Positions 8,989-17,373 of a DNA stretch of 64,000 nt are shown in pieces (position 1 is the first letter of the stretch; every line of letters begins with the position of its first letter). The notes under the pieces were generated by a model that did no database searches, was not told the DNA's origin, and saw nothing but the letters and a program-made list of their open reading frames with translations. Origin of the DNA: Gaiellasilicea sp037721555 (GTDB taxonomy: Bacteria; Actinomycetota; Thermoleophilia; Gaiellales; Gaiellaceae); the NCBI GenBank assembly GCA_037721555.1, contig JBBJOI010000004.1, forward strand, positions 1-64,000. The letters run 5' to 3'. The position numbers and the translations under genes were made by a program.

Positions 8989-9582
8989 GTGAAGGCGTAC
9001 TACGACGCACGCGCCCCGGAATACGACGACTGGTACAGCGGCCTCGGTCGCTTCGACGGTCTTCCGAGGCCGCGCTGGGAGGACGAGCTGCGCGACCTCG
9101 AGCGAACGCTCGCGAAACTGCCGCCGAGACGGACGCTCGACGTCGCCTGCGGTACGGGCTTCCTGACGCGGCACCTGCGCGGCGAGATCACCGGCCTCGA
9201 CCAGAGCGCCCGCATGCTCGAGATCGCACACACGCGGCTCTCAATCGCCACGCTCATCGAGGGCGATGCACTCGAGCTGCCCTTCGCGGACGACTCCTTC
9301 GAGCGCGTGCTCACGGGACACTTCTACGGGCACCTCGAGTCGGAGGACCGCCGTCGCTTCCTGCGGGAGGCGAGGAGGCTGGCGCCGGAGCTCGTCCTCG
9401 TCGACGCGGCGGTGCAGCCCGACCGGGAGCGCGAAGGCCGGCAGGAGCGGTTCCTCGGCGGCGGCTCGCGCTGGGAGGTCTACAAGCGCTACTTCGAGCC
9501 GGAGGAACTCGCGGACGAGCTCGGTGGAGGCGAGATCCTGCTCGCGGGCACCTGGTTCGTCGTCGTTCGCTCACCGGCGTGA
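8989..9582 (+). CDS. SAM-dependent methyltransferase (class I)
   Basis: 197 aa class I methyltransferase of unknown substrate. Motif I is LDVACGTGFLTRHL (about residues 49-62), followed by ITGLDQSARMLEIA and the post-I acidic region ELPFADDSFERVLTGHFYGHL. The start is a GTG (VKAYYDARAPEYDDWY, typical of the type-11 methyltransferase group). Its stop overlaps the next gene by 4 bp. Divergent from ftcD with only 21 bp between starts, so its promoter must overlap the opposite gene or the transcript must be leaderless. Confidence 0.88.
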   Translation: MKAYYDARAPEYDDWYSGLGRFDGLPRPRWEDELRDLERTLAKLPPRRTLDVACGTGFLTRHLRGEITGLDQSARMLEIAHTRLSIATLIEGDALELPFADDSFERVLTGHFYGHLESEDRRRFLREARRLAPELVLVDAAVQPDREREGRQERFLGGGSRWEVYKRYFEPEELADELGGGEILLAGTWFVVVRSPA

Positions 9583-10196
9583 CCGTTCGCCGGAGCGCGT
9601 ACCGGTCGCCGCGCTCTCTCGGACGCGACCTCTCTCGCTGCCGTGCGTGCATCGAGGCGGGCTATCCCCTCGAGTCCCGACCGGTGCGGGCACCCTACGC
9701 CGCCCAACGCGCCTATCTCTACGGGCAGGCGCCGGGAATCGTCGAGGGTGAGGAGCGGCTCCCCTGGCGCGGACGCGCAGGCCAGACGCTGCGCCGCTGG
9801 CTCGAGCTCCCCGGCGACGAGCTCTACGCCACCTTCTATTGCGGCTCCGTCACGCGCTGCTACCCCGGCCGTCCTGCCTCGGGCCGCGGCGACCGAACCC
9901 CAACCCCCCGCGAGCAGGCCCTCTGCCAGTTCTGGCGCGACTGGGAGCTCGAGCTGCTTCGGCCGGAGCTGATCGTCACGGTCGGCGGTCTCGCCGTCCG
10001 CCGTCTGCTCGGAATCCCCACTCTCACCGACTGCATCGGCAAGAGCTACACGTGGGAGCGCGCCATCGTGATCCCGCTCCCCCACCCCTCCGGCGCGAGC
10101 GGCTGGCTCAACGACCGGGACAATCGGGCGCGGCTCGGGAAGGCGCTCACGCACGTCCGCCGCGAGTTGGCGCGGCTCGAGGAGCTTGGCTCGTGA
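9579..10196 (+). CDS. Uracil-DNA glycosylase-like protein (family 4/5 type)
   Basis: 205 aa DNA-repair-type glycosylase. Motif A is GQAPG (49-53), RGRAGQ follows at 64-69, and the C-terminal catalytic-loop motif is HPSG (169-172). Cysteines C21-x2-C24, C94 and C116 match the pattern that holds a 4Fe-4S cluster in family 4/5 UDGs. CGSVTRCYPGRPASGRGDRTPTP resembles the region that carries the third Fe-S ligand. Coupled to the upstream methyltransferase by a 4 bp overlap; foldback element B follows its stop. Confidence 0.85.
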   Translation: MTVRRSAYRSPRSLGRDLSRCRACIEAGYPLESRPVRAPYAAQRAYLYGQAPGIVEGEERLPWRGRAGQTLRRWLELPGDELYATFYCGSVTRCYPGRPASGRGDRTPTPREQALCQFWRDWELELLRPELIVTVGGLAVRRLLGIPTLTDCIGKSYTWERAIVIPLPHPSGASGWLNDRDNRARLGKALTHVRRELARLEELGS

Positions 10197-10206
10197 GGCC
10201 GCACTG

Positions 10207-10367
10207 GTGCACCCGTCCGTAAGTTTGGTGCGTGATCGGGGGAAGGATCGTCGTTCGTGGCAAGGACGCAGGGCGTCCCGATAGTGGTTCTATCGGGGCG
10301 ACCGAGGACGCAGCCACGGGCGGCGAGACGCCGCCGGGCGCGTACCTGAACTTGCGGACGGGTGCAC
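10207..10367. repeat. Foldback element B (long hairpin between convergent genes)
   Basis: A 161 bp imperfect palindrome. The outer arms GTGCACCCGTCCG (left) and CGGACGGGTGCAC (right) are complementary, and the apex is CCCGATAG-TGGTT-CTATCGGG. The apical loop TGGTT flanked by TAG/CTA matches the loop of element A (TGGTG flanked by TAG/CTA). It lies between a plus-strand and a minus-strand stop codon, again at a convergent junction. Confidence 0.82.
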
Positions 10368-11099
10368 TAGCGTGTCGCGACGACCACCATTCGTCGACTC
10401 TCGAGCGTCAACGGTTCCCCGTCGTGTCCGACGGCTCGAACCGCAGCGAAGCCGACGTCGCGCAACAGGTCACGGAGCTCGGTGAACGTGTAGAAGCGCA
10501 CGGAGTACTCGGTCTTCCGGACCCGGCCATCGCGGACAATCCACCGCTCCGTCTCCTCGCGGCCCGACTCGACGTTGAAGCGGTGACGGTCGACGACGAG
10601 GTCGCCGTCGCGCTCGAACACAGCTGCGGGACCGCGATTGCGCATGAAGACGTCGCGGCTGTGGACGTCGATCGCCAGCCTTCCTCCCGACTTCAGCGTC
10701 CGCCGCACCGTCTTCAGCCAGGCCCGGTTGCCCTCATCGTCGAAGTACCCGAACGAGGTGAACCAGTTGACCACGGCGTCGAAGCGCTCCACCCACTGCA
10801 GGTCTCTCATGTCGCCCCTGGACGTAGTCGACTTCGACGCCTCGTGCGACCGCATCGTCGCGCGCACGCGCGAGGAAGGACGCATCCGCATCGAGGCCGG
10901 TGACCCGGGCGCCGCGTGCCGCCAGCCGGTTTGCAATGCGGCCGTGGCCACACGGGACGTCGAGCACCTCGGCGCCGTGCACGAGCCGCAGGGTCGCCCA
11001 GAGGAGCTCCGCTTGAGCGGTTGACAGCTCGTCGTCGAGCACGTCCTCGTAGAAGTAGAGGTAGTCCTCCCCGAAGACGTCGGGCGGCACGTAGTCCAT
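10367..11099 (-). pseudogene. SAM-dependent methyltransferase, frameshifted
   Basis: Would encode a roughly 240 aa class I methyltransferase: MDYVPPDVFGEDYLYFYEDV, motif I GAEVLDVPCGHGRIANRLA, GLDADASFLARAR, then RFDAVVNWFTSFGYFDDEGN and a C-terminal half ending GHDGEPLTLESRRMVVVATR. The two halves are in different frames. They join if one base is removed from the four-base C run at 10815-10818 (GG-D-M-R-D continuity), so this is either a mutation or a homopolymer sequencing error. The ATG at 11099 has a good Shine-Dalgarno (GGGGGAGG, 8 bases upstream). Cyclopropane synthase-like methyltransferases are the closest style; the substrate is unknown. Confidence 0.8.
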
Positions 11100-11161
11100 C
11101 CCGACATCCTCCCCCGCGCGTCGCATCGGGGCAAGACACGGCCGCAGCTAGATTCGGAGGC

Positions 11162-12922
11162 GTGAGCGCCGTTCCCTACCGTCGCACCTTCGTCCGGCTC
11201 CTCCGCTTCCTGGAACCGTACAAGCGCTCGCTGCTCGTCTCGACGATCCTCGCCGTCCTCTCCCAGGCGGCCGCGATCGCGATCGTCGTCCTCGTCGGTC
11301 AGGCGATCGACGGCGTCGAGCAGGAGCGCGGCACCGACACGCTCGCCTGGGTCGTCGCCGCGATCCTGGTCGTCGGAGTCTTCAAAGCCGCGCTCATGGC
11401 CGGCCGGCGCCTCATCTCCGGGCGCCAGGCGCTCGCGATCGAAAAGGACATGCGCGAAGGCCTCTACGCCCATCTGCTGCGCCTCTCCTTCGGGTTCTAC
11501 GACCGGCATCAGACCGGCCAGCTGATGTCGCGGGCGACCGTCGACCTGCAGTCGGTGCGCTTCTTCCTCGGCTTCGGTCTGATCTTCTTCTTCCAGCACG
11601 TGCTGACGATCGTCTCCGTCGCGGCGGTGCTGCTCGTCGTCGAATGGCGTCTGGCGCTGACCGCGCTCGCGTTGATGCCGGTGATCGTGACGGTCGCCTA
11701 CCGCTACAGCCACGTCTCGCACCCGGTCCTGCGCGAGGTACAGCAGCAGCTCGGGGAAGTCGCCACGGTGGCCGAGGAGTCGATCGTCGGCGTCCACGTC
11801 GTCAAGGCCTTCGCGCAGGAAGACCGGCGCCAGGCGGCGTTCGAGCGGGCCTCCGGAGCTGTCTTCGACGCGACGGTGCGCGCGTTCCGGCAGCGTGCGA
11901 CCTATGTGCCGCTGCTCTCGTTCCTGCCCCTGCTCGCCCAGGGTGCGGTGCTGCTCGCGGCGGGTCGCATGGTCGTGAACGGCTCGTTGTCCCTCTCAGG
12001 ATTTTTCATCTTCAACCTGCTGCTCGCGATGTTGATCGTGCCGCTACGCAGCCTCGGCATGTGGGTCGGCCAGGCGCAGCGCGCGACCGCCTCCGGGGAG
12101 CGGATCTTTGAGGTGATGGACGAGCCGGAGGGCGTCGAGGATCGGCCGGGCGCCCGCGAGTTGCCTGAGGGGCCGGGGGCGATCCGCTTCAGTGGCGTCG
12201 GGTTCGGTTACGCGCCCGACCGGCCGGTGCTGCAGGGGATCGACCTCGAGATCGCGGCCGGCCGCACCGTTGCCTTGATCGGCCACACGGGCTCGGGGAA
12301 AACGACGCTCGCGGCGCTCGTGCCCCGCTTCTACGACGCCTCCGAAGGTCACGTGATCGTCGACGGCGTCGACGTTCGCGACGTCACGCGCCGCTCGCTC
12401 CGGCGCGAGATCGGCGTCATCTCCCAGGATCCGTTCCTTTTCTCGGCGACGGTGCGCGAGAACATCGCCTTCGGCGTGCGCGACGCGACGGCCGAGCAGG
12501 TCGAGGAGGCGGCCCACGCGGCCCAGGCGCACGAGTTCGTGGTCGAGCTTCCGCAGGGCTACGACACCGTCATCGGCGAGCGCGGGATCACGCTCTCCGG
12601 AGGACAGCGCCAGCGTCTCGCGATCGCGCGGGCGCTCGTGATCGACCCGCGCATCCTCATCCTCGACGACGCCACCGCCTCGGTCGACGCGACCACCGAG
12701 GCGAGGATCCGCGCCGGCCTCGCCGTGGCGATGCGCGACCGAACGACGATCATCATCGCCCACCGCCTGTCCACGATCGCGCTCGCGGACGAGATCGTCG
12801 TGCTCGACCACGGCCGCATCGCCGCCCACGGCACGCAGGCCGAGCTGCTCGCGACGAACGCCGTCTACCAGGAGCTCCACGGGCACGGGCTGCTGCAGGG
12901 CCTGCTCAAGGAGACGGCGTGA
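11162..12922 (+). CDS. ABC exporter half-transporter, degenerate-Walker-B subunit
   Basis: 586 aa type IV ABC exporter half: six-helix membrane domain (about residues 15-300) then an ATPase domain. Walker A is GHTGSGKTT (about 373), the signature LSGGQ is canonical (about 478), but Walker B reads LILDDATASVD, with Asp where the catalytic Glu belongs; the H-loop is IIIAHRLST. The GTG start (VSAVPYRRTFVRLLRFLEPYK) lies close behind the divergent methyltransferase. It pairs with the next gene, which has the opposite defect. Efflux of drugs or lipids is likely by family; the substrate cannot be read from sequence. Confidence 0.93.
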   Translation: MSAVPYRRTFVRLLRFLEPYKRSLLVSTILAVLSQAAAIAIVVLVGQAIDGVEQERGTDTLAWVVAAILVVGVFKAALMAGRRLISGRQALAIEKDMREGLYAHLLRLSFGFYDRHQTGQLMSRATVDLQSVRFFLGFGLIFFFQHVLTIVSVAAVLLVVEWRLALTALALMPVIVTVAYRYSHVSHPVLREVQQQLGEVATVAEESIVGVHVVKAFAQEDRRQAAFERASGAVFDATVRAFRQRATYVPLLSFLPLLAQGAVLLAAGRMVVNGSLSLSGFFIFNLLLAMLIVPLRSLGMWVGQAQRATASGERIFEVMDEPEGVEDRPGARELPEGPGAIRFSGVGFGYAPDRPVLQGIDLEIAAGRTVALIGHTGSGKTTLAALVPRFYDASEGHVIVDGVDVRDVTRRSLRREIGVISQDPFLFSATVRENIAFGVRDATAEQVEEAAHAAQAHEFVVELPQGYDTVIGERGITLSGGQRQRLAIARALVIDPRILILDDATASVDATTEARIRAGLAVAMRDRTTIIIAHRLSTIALADEIVVLDHGRIAAHGTQAELLATNAVYQELHGHGLLQGLLKETA

Positions 12923-12936
12923 AGGTTTCCTTCACG
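12918..12936 (+). promoter_or_regulatory. Small hairpin at ABC gene junction
   Basis: CGTGAAGG-TTT-CCTTCACG is a perfect 8-bp hairpin that contains the TGA of the first ABC gene. It sits in the 31 bp gap before the second half-transporter and has no U-run. It might slow ribosomes or polymerase between the two genes, or protect the upstream mRNA. Role is inference. Confidence 0.45.
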
Positions 12937-12953
12937 TCTCCGGGACGTCGCTC

Positions 12954-14786
12954 GTGGTCCGGAAGGCGGACAGGGGCGTGAAGGTCTGGCAGCCCGGAGG
13001 CCACCTGTCGGAGCAGCAGGACTCGGACGTGCGCGACTGGTCGTGGCACCGAATGCGGCGCCGGACTGGACTTCTCGTCCGGCTGTCGCTTCCGTACAGG
13101 GGACGCACCGCGCTCGCGCTCGGGACGCTGCTCGTCTACACGCTCGTAGCCCTCGCGCCGCCCTACCTGGCGAAGCTCGCGATCGACGAGGGCATCAGGC
13201 AGCTCGACCTCGACCGGCTTACCTGGCTGGTTGGAATCTTCCTCCTCGCCGCGTTCGCCGCCCTTGGCCTCTCCGCAGCGAACACCTACCTCACCGGCTG
13301 GGTCGGCGAGCGCGTCCTGGCAGACCTGCGGAACAGGCTCTTCGCGCACCTCGAGCGGCTTTCGCTCGGCTTCTACGAACGCAACCGGGCGGGCGTGATC
13401 ATCAGCCGGATCACGAACGACGTCGAGGCGCTCGACCAGCTCGTCACCGACGGCGTCACGAGCCTGATCCAGAACACGCTCCTGCTGCTCGGCACCGCAG
13501 TCGTGCTCTTCTTCCTCGACTGGCGCCTCGCCCTCGCGACGGTCACCGTCCTGCCGCTGATGGCGCTGGCGACGGTGTGGTTTCGGAGCCGCTCGAACCG
13601 TGCCTACCGGAACGTCCGGGAGCGGCTCGGTCTCGTCACCGCCACGCTCGCGGAGGACATCGCCGGCATGCGCGTCGTGCAGTCGTTCACGCGCGAGCCG
13701 GTTCAGCAGCAGGCCTTCCACGGCGTCAACGACCGCTACCGCGCCGCGAACTACGAGACGGTCGTCCTGAACGGGATCTACTTCCCGGTCGTCGACCTCC
13801 TCTCGTCGATCGCGACTGCGATCGTCTTCGGCTATGGCGGCTGGCTCGTCTACGGCGGCGACATGACGCCGGGCACGCTCTTTGCGTTCGCGCTCTACCT
13901 CTCGAACTTCTTCGATCCGATCCAGCAGCTCTCGCAGCTCTACAACACGTTCCTGTCCGCGATCGCCGCGCTCGACAAGATCATCGGGGTGCTCGAGGAG
14001 CGACCGCAGATCGTCGACGAGCCGGGAGCGGAGGAACTACCGACGATCGAAGGGAACGTCCGCTTCGACGGCGTCCGCTTCGGCTACGGCCCGGAGTTTC
14101 CGGAGGTGCTGCACGGGGTCGAGCTCGACATCGCGGCCGGGACGACCGTCGCGCTCGTCGGTCACACCGGCGCGGGCAAGTCGACGATCGCGAAGCTGAT
14201 CGCGCGCTTCTACGATCCCACCGAGGGCTCGCTCTCGATCGACGGCCACGATCTCCGCAGCGTCACCCAGCGCTCGCTCCGGCGCCAGCTCGGGATCGTC
14301 CCGCAGGAGGGCTTCCTCTTCGGCACGACGGTTGCCGAGAACATCGCCTTCGGCCGCCCAGACGCCCGTCTGGAGGAGATCGCCGCGGCGGCGGAGGCCG
14401 TCGGCGCCCACCGCTTCATCCTCGAGCTCGAGGACGGCTACGAGACCCAGCTCGGCGAGCGCGGGACGCGGCTCTCGCTCGGCCAGCGCCAGCTCGTCGC
14501 GTTCGCGCGGGCGTTGCTCGCCGACCCGCGCATCCTGATCCTCGACGAGGCGACCTCGTCCGTGGACATCGGCACCGAGCGGCAGATCGAGCAGGCGCTG
14601 CGGAGGCTCCTCGCCGGCCGTACCGCATTCGTGATCGCACATCGACTCTCGACGATCCGCGACGCCGACCTGATCGTCGTGCTCGAGCACGGTCGCGTGG
14701 TCGAGCAAGGGAGCCATGAGGAGCTGATCGCTCGCCGCGGGCTCTACACGAGCCTCTACGGTGACTGGGCCGCAGAGGTCGCATAG
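12954..14786 (+). CDS. ABC exporter half-transporter, degenerate-signature subunit
   Basis: 610 aa type IV ABC exporter half with an N-terminal tail, six-helix domain and ATPase domain. Walker A is GHTGAGKST (about 402), Walker B is canonical LILDEATSSVD (about 528) and the H-loop is VIAHRLST, but the signature is LSLGQRQ rather than LSGGQ. Together with the preceding subunit this makes one canonical site (this Walker A/B with the other's LSGGQ) and one degenerate site, the hallmark of heterodimeric exporters. GTG 12954 gives the longest start; GTG 12978 (VKVWQPGGHL) is a good alternative. Probably co-transcribed with its partner. Confidence 0.93.
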   Translation: MVRKADRGVKVWQPGGHLSEQQDSDVRDWSWHRMRRRTGLLVRLSLPYRGRTALALGTLLVYTLVALAPPYLAKLAIDEGIRQLDLDRLTWLVGIFLLAAFAALGLSAANTYLTGWVGERVLADLRNRLFAHLERLSLGFYERNRAGVIISRITNDVEALDQLVTDGVTSLIQNTLLLLGTAVVLFFLDWRLALATVTVLPLMALATVWFRSRSNRAYRNVRERLGLVTATLAEDIAGMRVVQSFTREPVQQQAFHGVNDRYRAANYETVVLNGIYFPVVDLLSSIATAIVFGYGGWLVYGGDMTPGTLFAFALYLSNFFDPIQQLSQLYNTFLSAIAALDKIIGVLEERPQIVDEPGAEELPTIEGNVRFDGVRFGYGPEFPEVLHGVELDIAAGTTVALVGHTGAGKSTIAKLIARFYDPTEGSLSIDGHDLRSVTQRSLRRQLGIVPQEGFLFGTTVAENIAFGRPDARLEEIAAAAEAVGAHRFILELEDGYETQLGERGTRLSLGQRQLVAFARALLADPRILILDEATSSVDIGTERQIEQALRRLLAGRTAFVIAHRLSTIRDADLIVVLEHGRVVEQGSHEELIARRGLYTSLYGDWAAEVA

Positions 14787-14796
14787 AGTCAGGCAA

Positions 14797-15495
14797 GTGA
14801 CGGTAGGCGGCATCCTGGCTGAGGCATTCGCGCTCTACAAGCGCTTCTTCGCGCGCTTCTTCCTGACCGCAGCGGCGGTCTTCGTCGTGCTCAACCTCTT
14901 CTCGGCGATCGCGGCCGACGCTGGTGCTGATGCCGCCGACGCCGTTGCCGCGTTCTGGGGTCTCGTTGGGCTCGTCGTCTCGCTCGTCGGCTCGCTGTGG
15001 GTGCAGGGGGCGCTGACGGCAACCGTCGCCGACGTGCGGGACGGGCGCGCCGACGACGGCATCGAGACCACCTACCGGCGGGTGCGGCCGACCCTACTGC
15101 CGCTGCTGGTCGCAGGCCTGCTGGCCGGGATCGGGATCGTGCTCGGTCTCGTCGCGCTCGTCGTCCCCGGCCTGCTCCTGCTCACGCGCTGGGTGCTCGT
15201 GACGCCCGTCGTCGTCCTCGAGCGGCTCCGCGCGCGGGAGGCGCTCCGACGTTCCTGGAATCTCGTCAAGGGTCAGAGCTGGACCGTGTTCGGGGTGATC
15301 GTCGTCACGATTCTCATCAGCGTCATTGCGCAGATCGTCTTCGTGGCAGCGTTCGCGTTCCTGCCCGACTTCCTCCAGAACTGGTTCGGCGGGCTCGTCG
15401 CGAACAGCATTGTGACGCCGTTCGTCGCGCTTTCCTGGACGCTCATGTACTTCCACCTGCGCGGCGACGCGACGGCCCCGGCCGCCGCGGCATGA
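14797..15495 (+). CDS. Multi-pass membrane protein
   Basis: About 232 aa with four to six hydrophobic segments: FFLTAAAVFVVLNLFSAIA, FWGLVGLVVSLVGSLWVQGA, LLVAGLLAGIGIVLGLVALV, FGVIVVTILISVIAQIVF and a C-terminal pair. The pattern resembles the uncharacterised glycerophosphodiester-phosphodiesterase-type membrane domain family (LVVPGLLLLTRWVLVTPVVVLE is characteristic). GTG 14797, 10 bp after the ABC stop, is preferred over GTG 14761, which overlaps that gene. The stop overlaps the next start (ATGA), so the genes are coupled. Function unknown. Confidence 0.75.
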   Translation: MTVGGILAEAFALYKRFFARFFLTAAAVFVVLNLFSAIAADAGADAADAVAAFWGLVGLVVSLVGSLWVQGALTATVADVRDGRADDGIETTYRRVRPTLLPLLVAGLLAGIGIVLGLVALVVPGLLLLTRWVLVTPVVVLERLRAREALRRSWNLVKGQSWTVFGVIVVTILISVIAQIVFVAAFAFLPDFLQNWFGGLVANSIVTPFVALSWTLMYFHLRGDATAPAAAA

Positions 15496-16373
15496 CCGAG
15501 CTCGACCCCGAGACCGAGCAGCGCATCGAGGAGCCGGTGGCGCCGGAAGCCGTCCGGGAAACCCGGCTGACCCCGGCCGAGGCGATCGAGAAGATGCACA
15601 TCAACCTGCCGGTGCGCGGCAACCGCAAGCTCCGCCGGCTCCTCGAGCGGGTGAACGAGGATCGCCAGCTGAAGGGCTGGTGGCACGTCTCGAACGTGAA
15701 CGCCGTCGTTCGCCTGGAGATCAACGACCACTCCTGGGTGCACATCCAGATCGTCGCGAATATCGCGCTGAAGATCCTCCGGCAGCTCTTCAAGCACGGC
15801 GTCGAGACCTCTGTCGTCACCGACTACGGCTTCGAGCGCGCGGACGCCGAAGTCGTCGTCACGCTCTCCTCTCTCCTCCACTGCATCGGCATGTCGGTGC
15901 ACCGGCTCGGCCACGAGGACTTCTCGCTCTTCCTGGCGGAGCCGAAGCTACGCGAGCTCCTGAATGGCCTGTACGAGGAGCCAGACCTGACGGTCGTCGT
16001 CTCGGAGGTGCTGCAGGCGATCACGAGCCACCGCGCCGACGGGCAGCCACTCACCCTCGAGGCGGGCATCCTGCGGGTGGCAGACGCGCTCGACATGGCC
16101 GAGGGCCGCTCGCGCATCCCCTTCGAGCGAGGCCGCGTCTCGATGCACTCCCTGTCGGCCGCCGCGATCGACGAGGTTGCGATCAAGGACGGCGACGCGC
16201 GCCCGGTCATGATCGAGATCGTGATGAACAACTCGTCGGGCCTCTTCCAGGTCGACGGCCTCCTGAAGGCGAAGTTGCGTGGATCGGGCCTGGAGCCGTA
16301 CGTCGAGGTGATCGCCCATATCGACACCGAAGCCGAGAAACGGCTCGTGCCGGTCTACCGGCTCGAGTACTGA
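15492..16373 (+). CDS. HD-superfamily-like protein with HC in place of HD
   Basis: 293 aa soluble protein of the HD phosphohydrolase type. An upstream His is in NDHSWVHIQIVANIALKIL. The position that normally reads HD is SSLLHCIGMSVHRLGHEDFS, so the first dyad residue pair is His-Cys. The distal Asp region is ILRVADALDMAEGRSRIPF. LRGSGLEPYVEVIAHIDTEAEK forms the C-terminal part. The whole set of motifs is self-consistent, so this looks like a real family with altered metal ligation rather than decay. Coupled by ATGA to the membrane protein gene. Substrate unknown, possibly a nucleotide. Confidence 0.75.
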   Translation: MTELDPETEQRIEEPVAPEAVRETRLTPAEAIEKMHINLPVRGNRKLRRLLERVNEDRQLKGWWHVSNVNAVVRLEINDHSWVHIQIVANIALKILRQLFKHGVETSVVTDYGFERADAEVVVTLSSLLHCIGMSVHRLGHEDFSLFLAEPKLRELLNGLYEEPDLTVVVSEVLQAITSHRADGQPLTLEAGILRVADALDMAEGRSRIPFERGRVSMHSLSAAAIDEVAIKDGDARPVMIEIVMNNSSGLFQVDGLLKAKLRGSGLEPYVEVIAHIDTEAEKRLVPVYRLEY

Positions 16374-16407
16374 GCGGAGCCGGATTTGCCGCTAAACTGG
16401 CGGCCGT

Positions 16408-16478
16408 TGCGGGATCGTCTAATGGTAGGACGCCTGACTCTGGATCAGGTAGTCAAGGTTCGAGTCCTTGTCCCGCAG
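16408..16478 (+). tRNA. tRNA-Gln (anticodon CUG)
   Basis: Full cloverleaf. Acceptor TGCGGGA pairs with TCCCGCA, the D arm is GTCTAATGGTAGGAC, the anticodon stem CCTGA/TCAGG encloses loop CTCTGGA (anticodon CTG) and the T arm is CAAGG-TTCGAGT-CCTTG. The discriminator is G, and CC is genomically encoded next to it. It ends just before a strong hairpin terminator and marks the edge of an accessory patch. Confidence 0.97.
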
Positions 16479-16483
16479 CCTCA

Positions 16484-16509
16484 GGAACCCGCTGCAAACA
16501 GCGGGTTCC
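16484..16509 (+). terminator. Hairpin terminator after tRNA-Gln
   Basis: GGAACCCGCTG-CAAA-CAGCGGGTTCC is a perfect 11-bp stem with a 4-base loop, beginning 6 bp after the tRNA. The trailing sequence is GCGTTTCC rather than a long U-run, as is usual in high-GC bacteria. Confidence 0.8.
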
Positions 16510-16685
16510 GCGTTTCCGATGTGGCGACACGGAGCGCTAAGGCAACGGATGGGGCAACAGGAGGAGCGCTGCTGTGACGGCTGCAACGCTGACGGGCAGG
16601 ACTGGATCAAGCGGCCCGCCTCACGCTTCCGCGCCCGCTACCAGTGGCTCGACCGGCTCGCCGCCGTAGGCTGAGCGGTGCTCCG

Positions 16686-16979
16686 GTGAACGGCCCTGCG
16701 ACTTGGCTGCTGCTTGGCCCGCCGGGCGCGATTCTCGGGTTTGGTGTCGCCGTTGCTCGTGCACGGACGAGCCGAGGTGCGGTGGGAGTATTCGCTCTCG
16801 GCTTCCTGCTCGCCGCGGTTGTGTGGGCGGCGATCGACATACTCGGCGGCTTCGACGACGAGGGGTGGGACGGACTCTTCTACTACGGCGCTATCTGGCT
16901 CAACCTGATCGGTTGGATGCTTGGGGTGGGTCTGGGGACAGAGATACGCCTGATCCGGGAGAGACGCCGCCGAAGCTGA
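16686..16979 (+). CDS. Small membrane protein
   Basis: 97 aa with three hydrophobic stretches (WLLLGPPGAILGFGVAVA, VFALGFLLAAVVWAAIDIL, YYGAIWLNLIGWMLGVGLG) and a basic tail (EIRLIRERRRRS). The GTG at 16686 is preferred because the upstream extension is arginine-rich and unlike a signal sequence. It is alone between tRNA-Gln and a broken regulator gene. No family recognised. Confidence 0.6.
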   Translation: MNGPATWLLLGPPGAILGFGVAVARARTSRGAVGVFALGFLLAAVVWAAIDILGGFDDEGWDGLFYYGAIWLNLIGWMLGVGLGTEIRLIRERRRRS

Positions 16980-17032
16980 AAGAAGTTCACGCCGGGGCGG
17001 GTCAATCGGCTTGGGCAGCCGATACTAGGTGC

Positions 17033-17230
17033 ATGCAAGCACCGACGAGCGAGTCGCAGTTGGTTGGGGCGAACGAGGTCGCGCGCTTCCTCGGAGTGTC
17101 CGTCTTCACGGTGAGGCGGATGGGCGGCGACGGGGACGGTGCGGCGGATCAAGCTCGGCCCGCACGCGAACCTGCGCTTCCACCCGCGAAGAAGCTTGGA
17201 AGCAGGCTCTTCTACTTCCGGGTCGGTCGG
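17033..17230 (+). pseudogene. Excisionase/MerR-type helix-turn-helix protein, frameshifted
   Basis: The start MQAPTSESQLVGANEVARFLGVSVFTVRR is the classic first half of an Xis/AlpA-like winged helix: a helix, then the recognition helix V-FTVRR. The frame then breaks. Removing the A at 17120 restores RWAATGTVRRIKLGPHANLRFHP, the expected second half. In family members this kind of protein directs excision or regulates a mobile element, and it lies 0.6 kb behind tRNA-Gln. It may be a remnant of an integrated element; no integrase is seen nearby. Confidence 0.6.
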
Positions 17231-17373
17231 GCATCCGGCCGGGGTCGACGAAAGGGTCGACTCGCCGTGCAACTTCCGGCAGTCCGCTCTGGCGCAGACC
17301 GTTTGTGGCGTTCGCCTACGGTTCGGACGGCCCGCCACCAAAACTTTTCGGGCCGGTCGCAGTCGTAGAGAAC

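Noticed and set aside
16519..16674. 51-codon ORF with CCDGCNADG
   Set aside because: The two-Cys pattern is suggestive of a zinc knuckle, but no ribosome site or family supports it.
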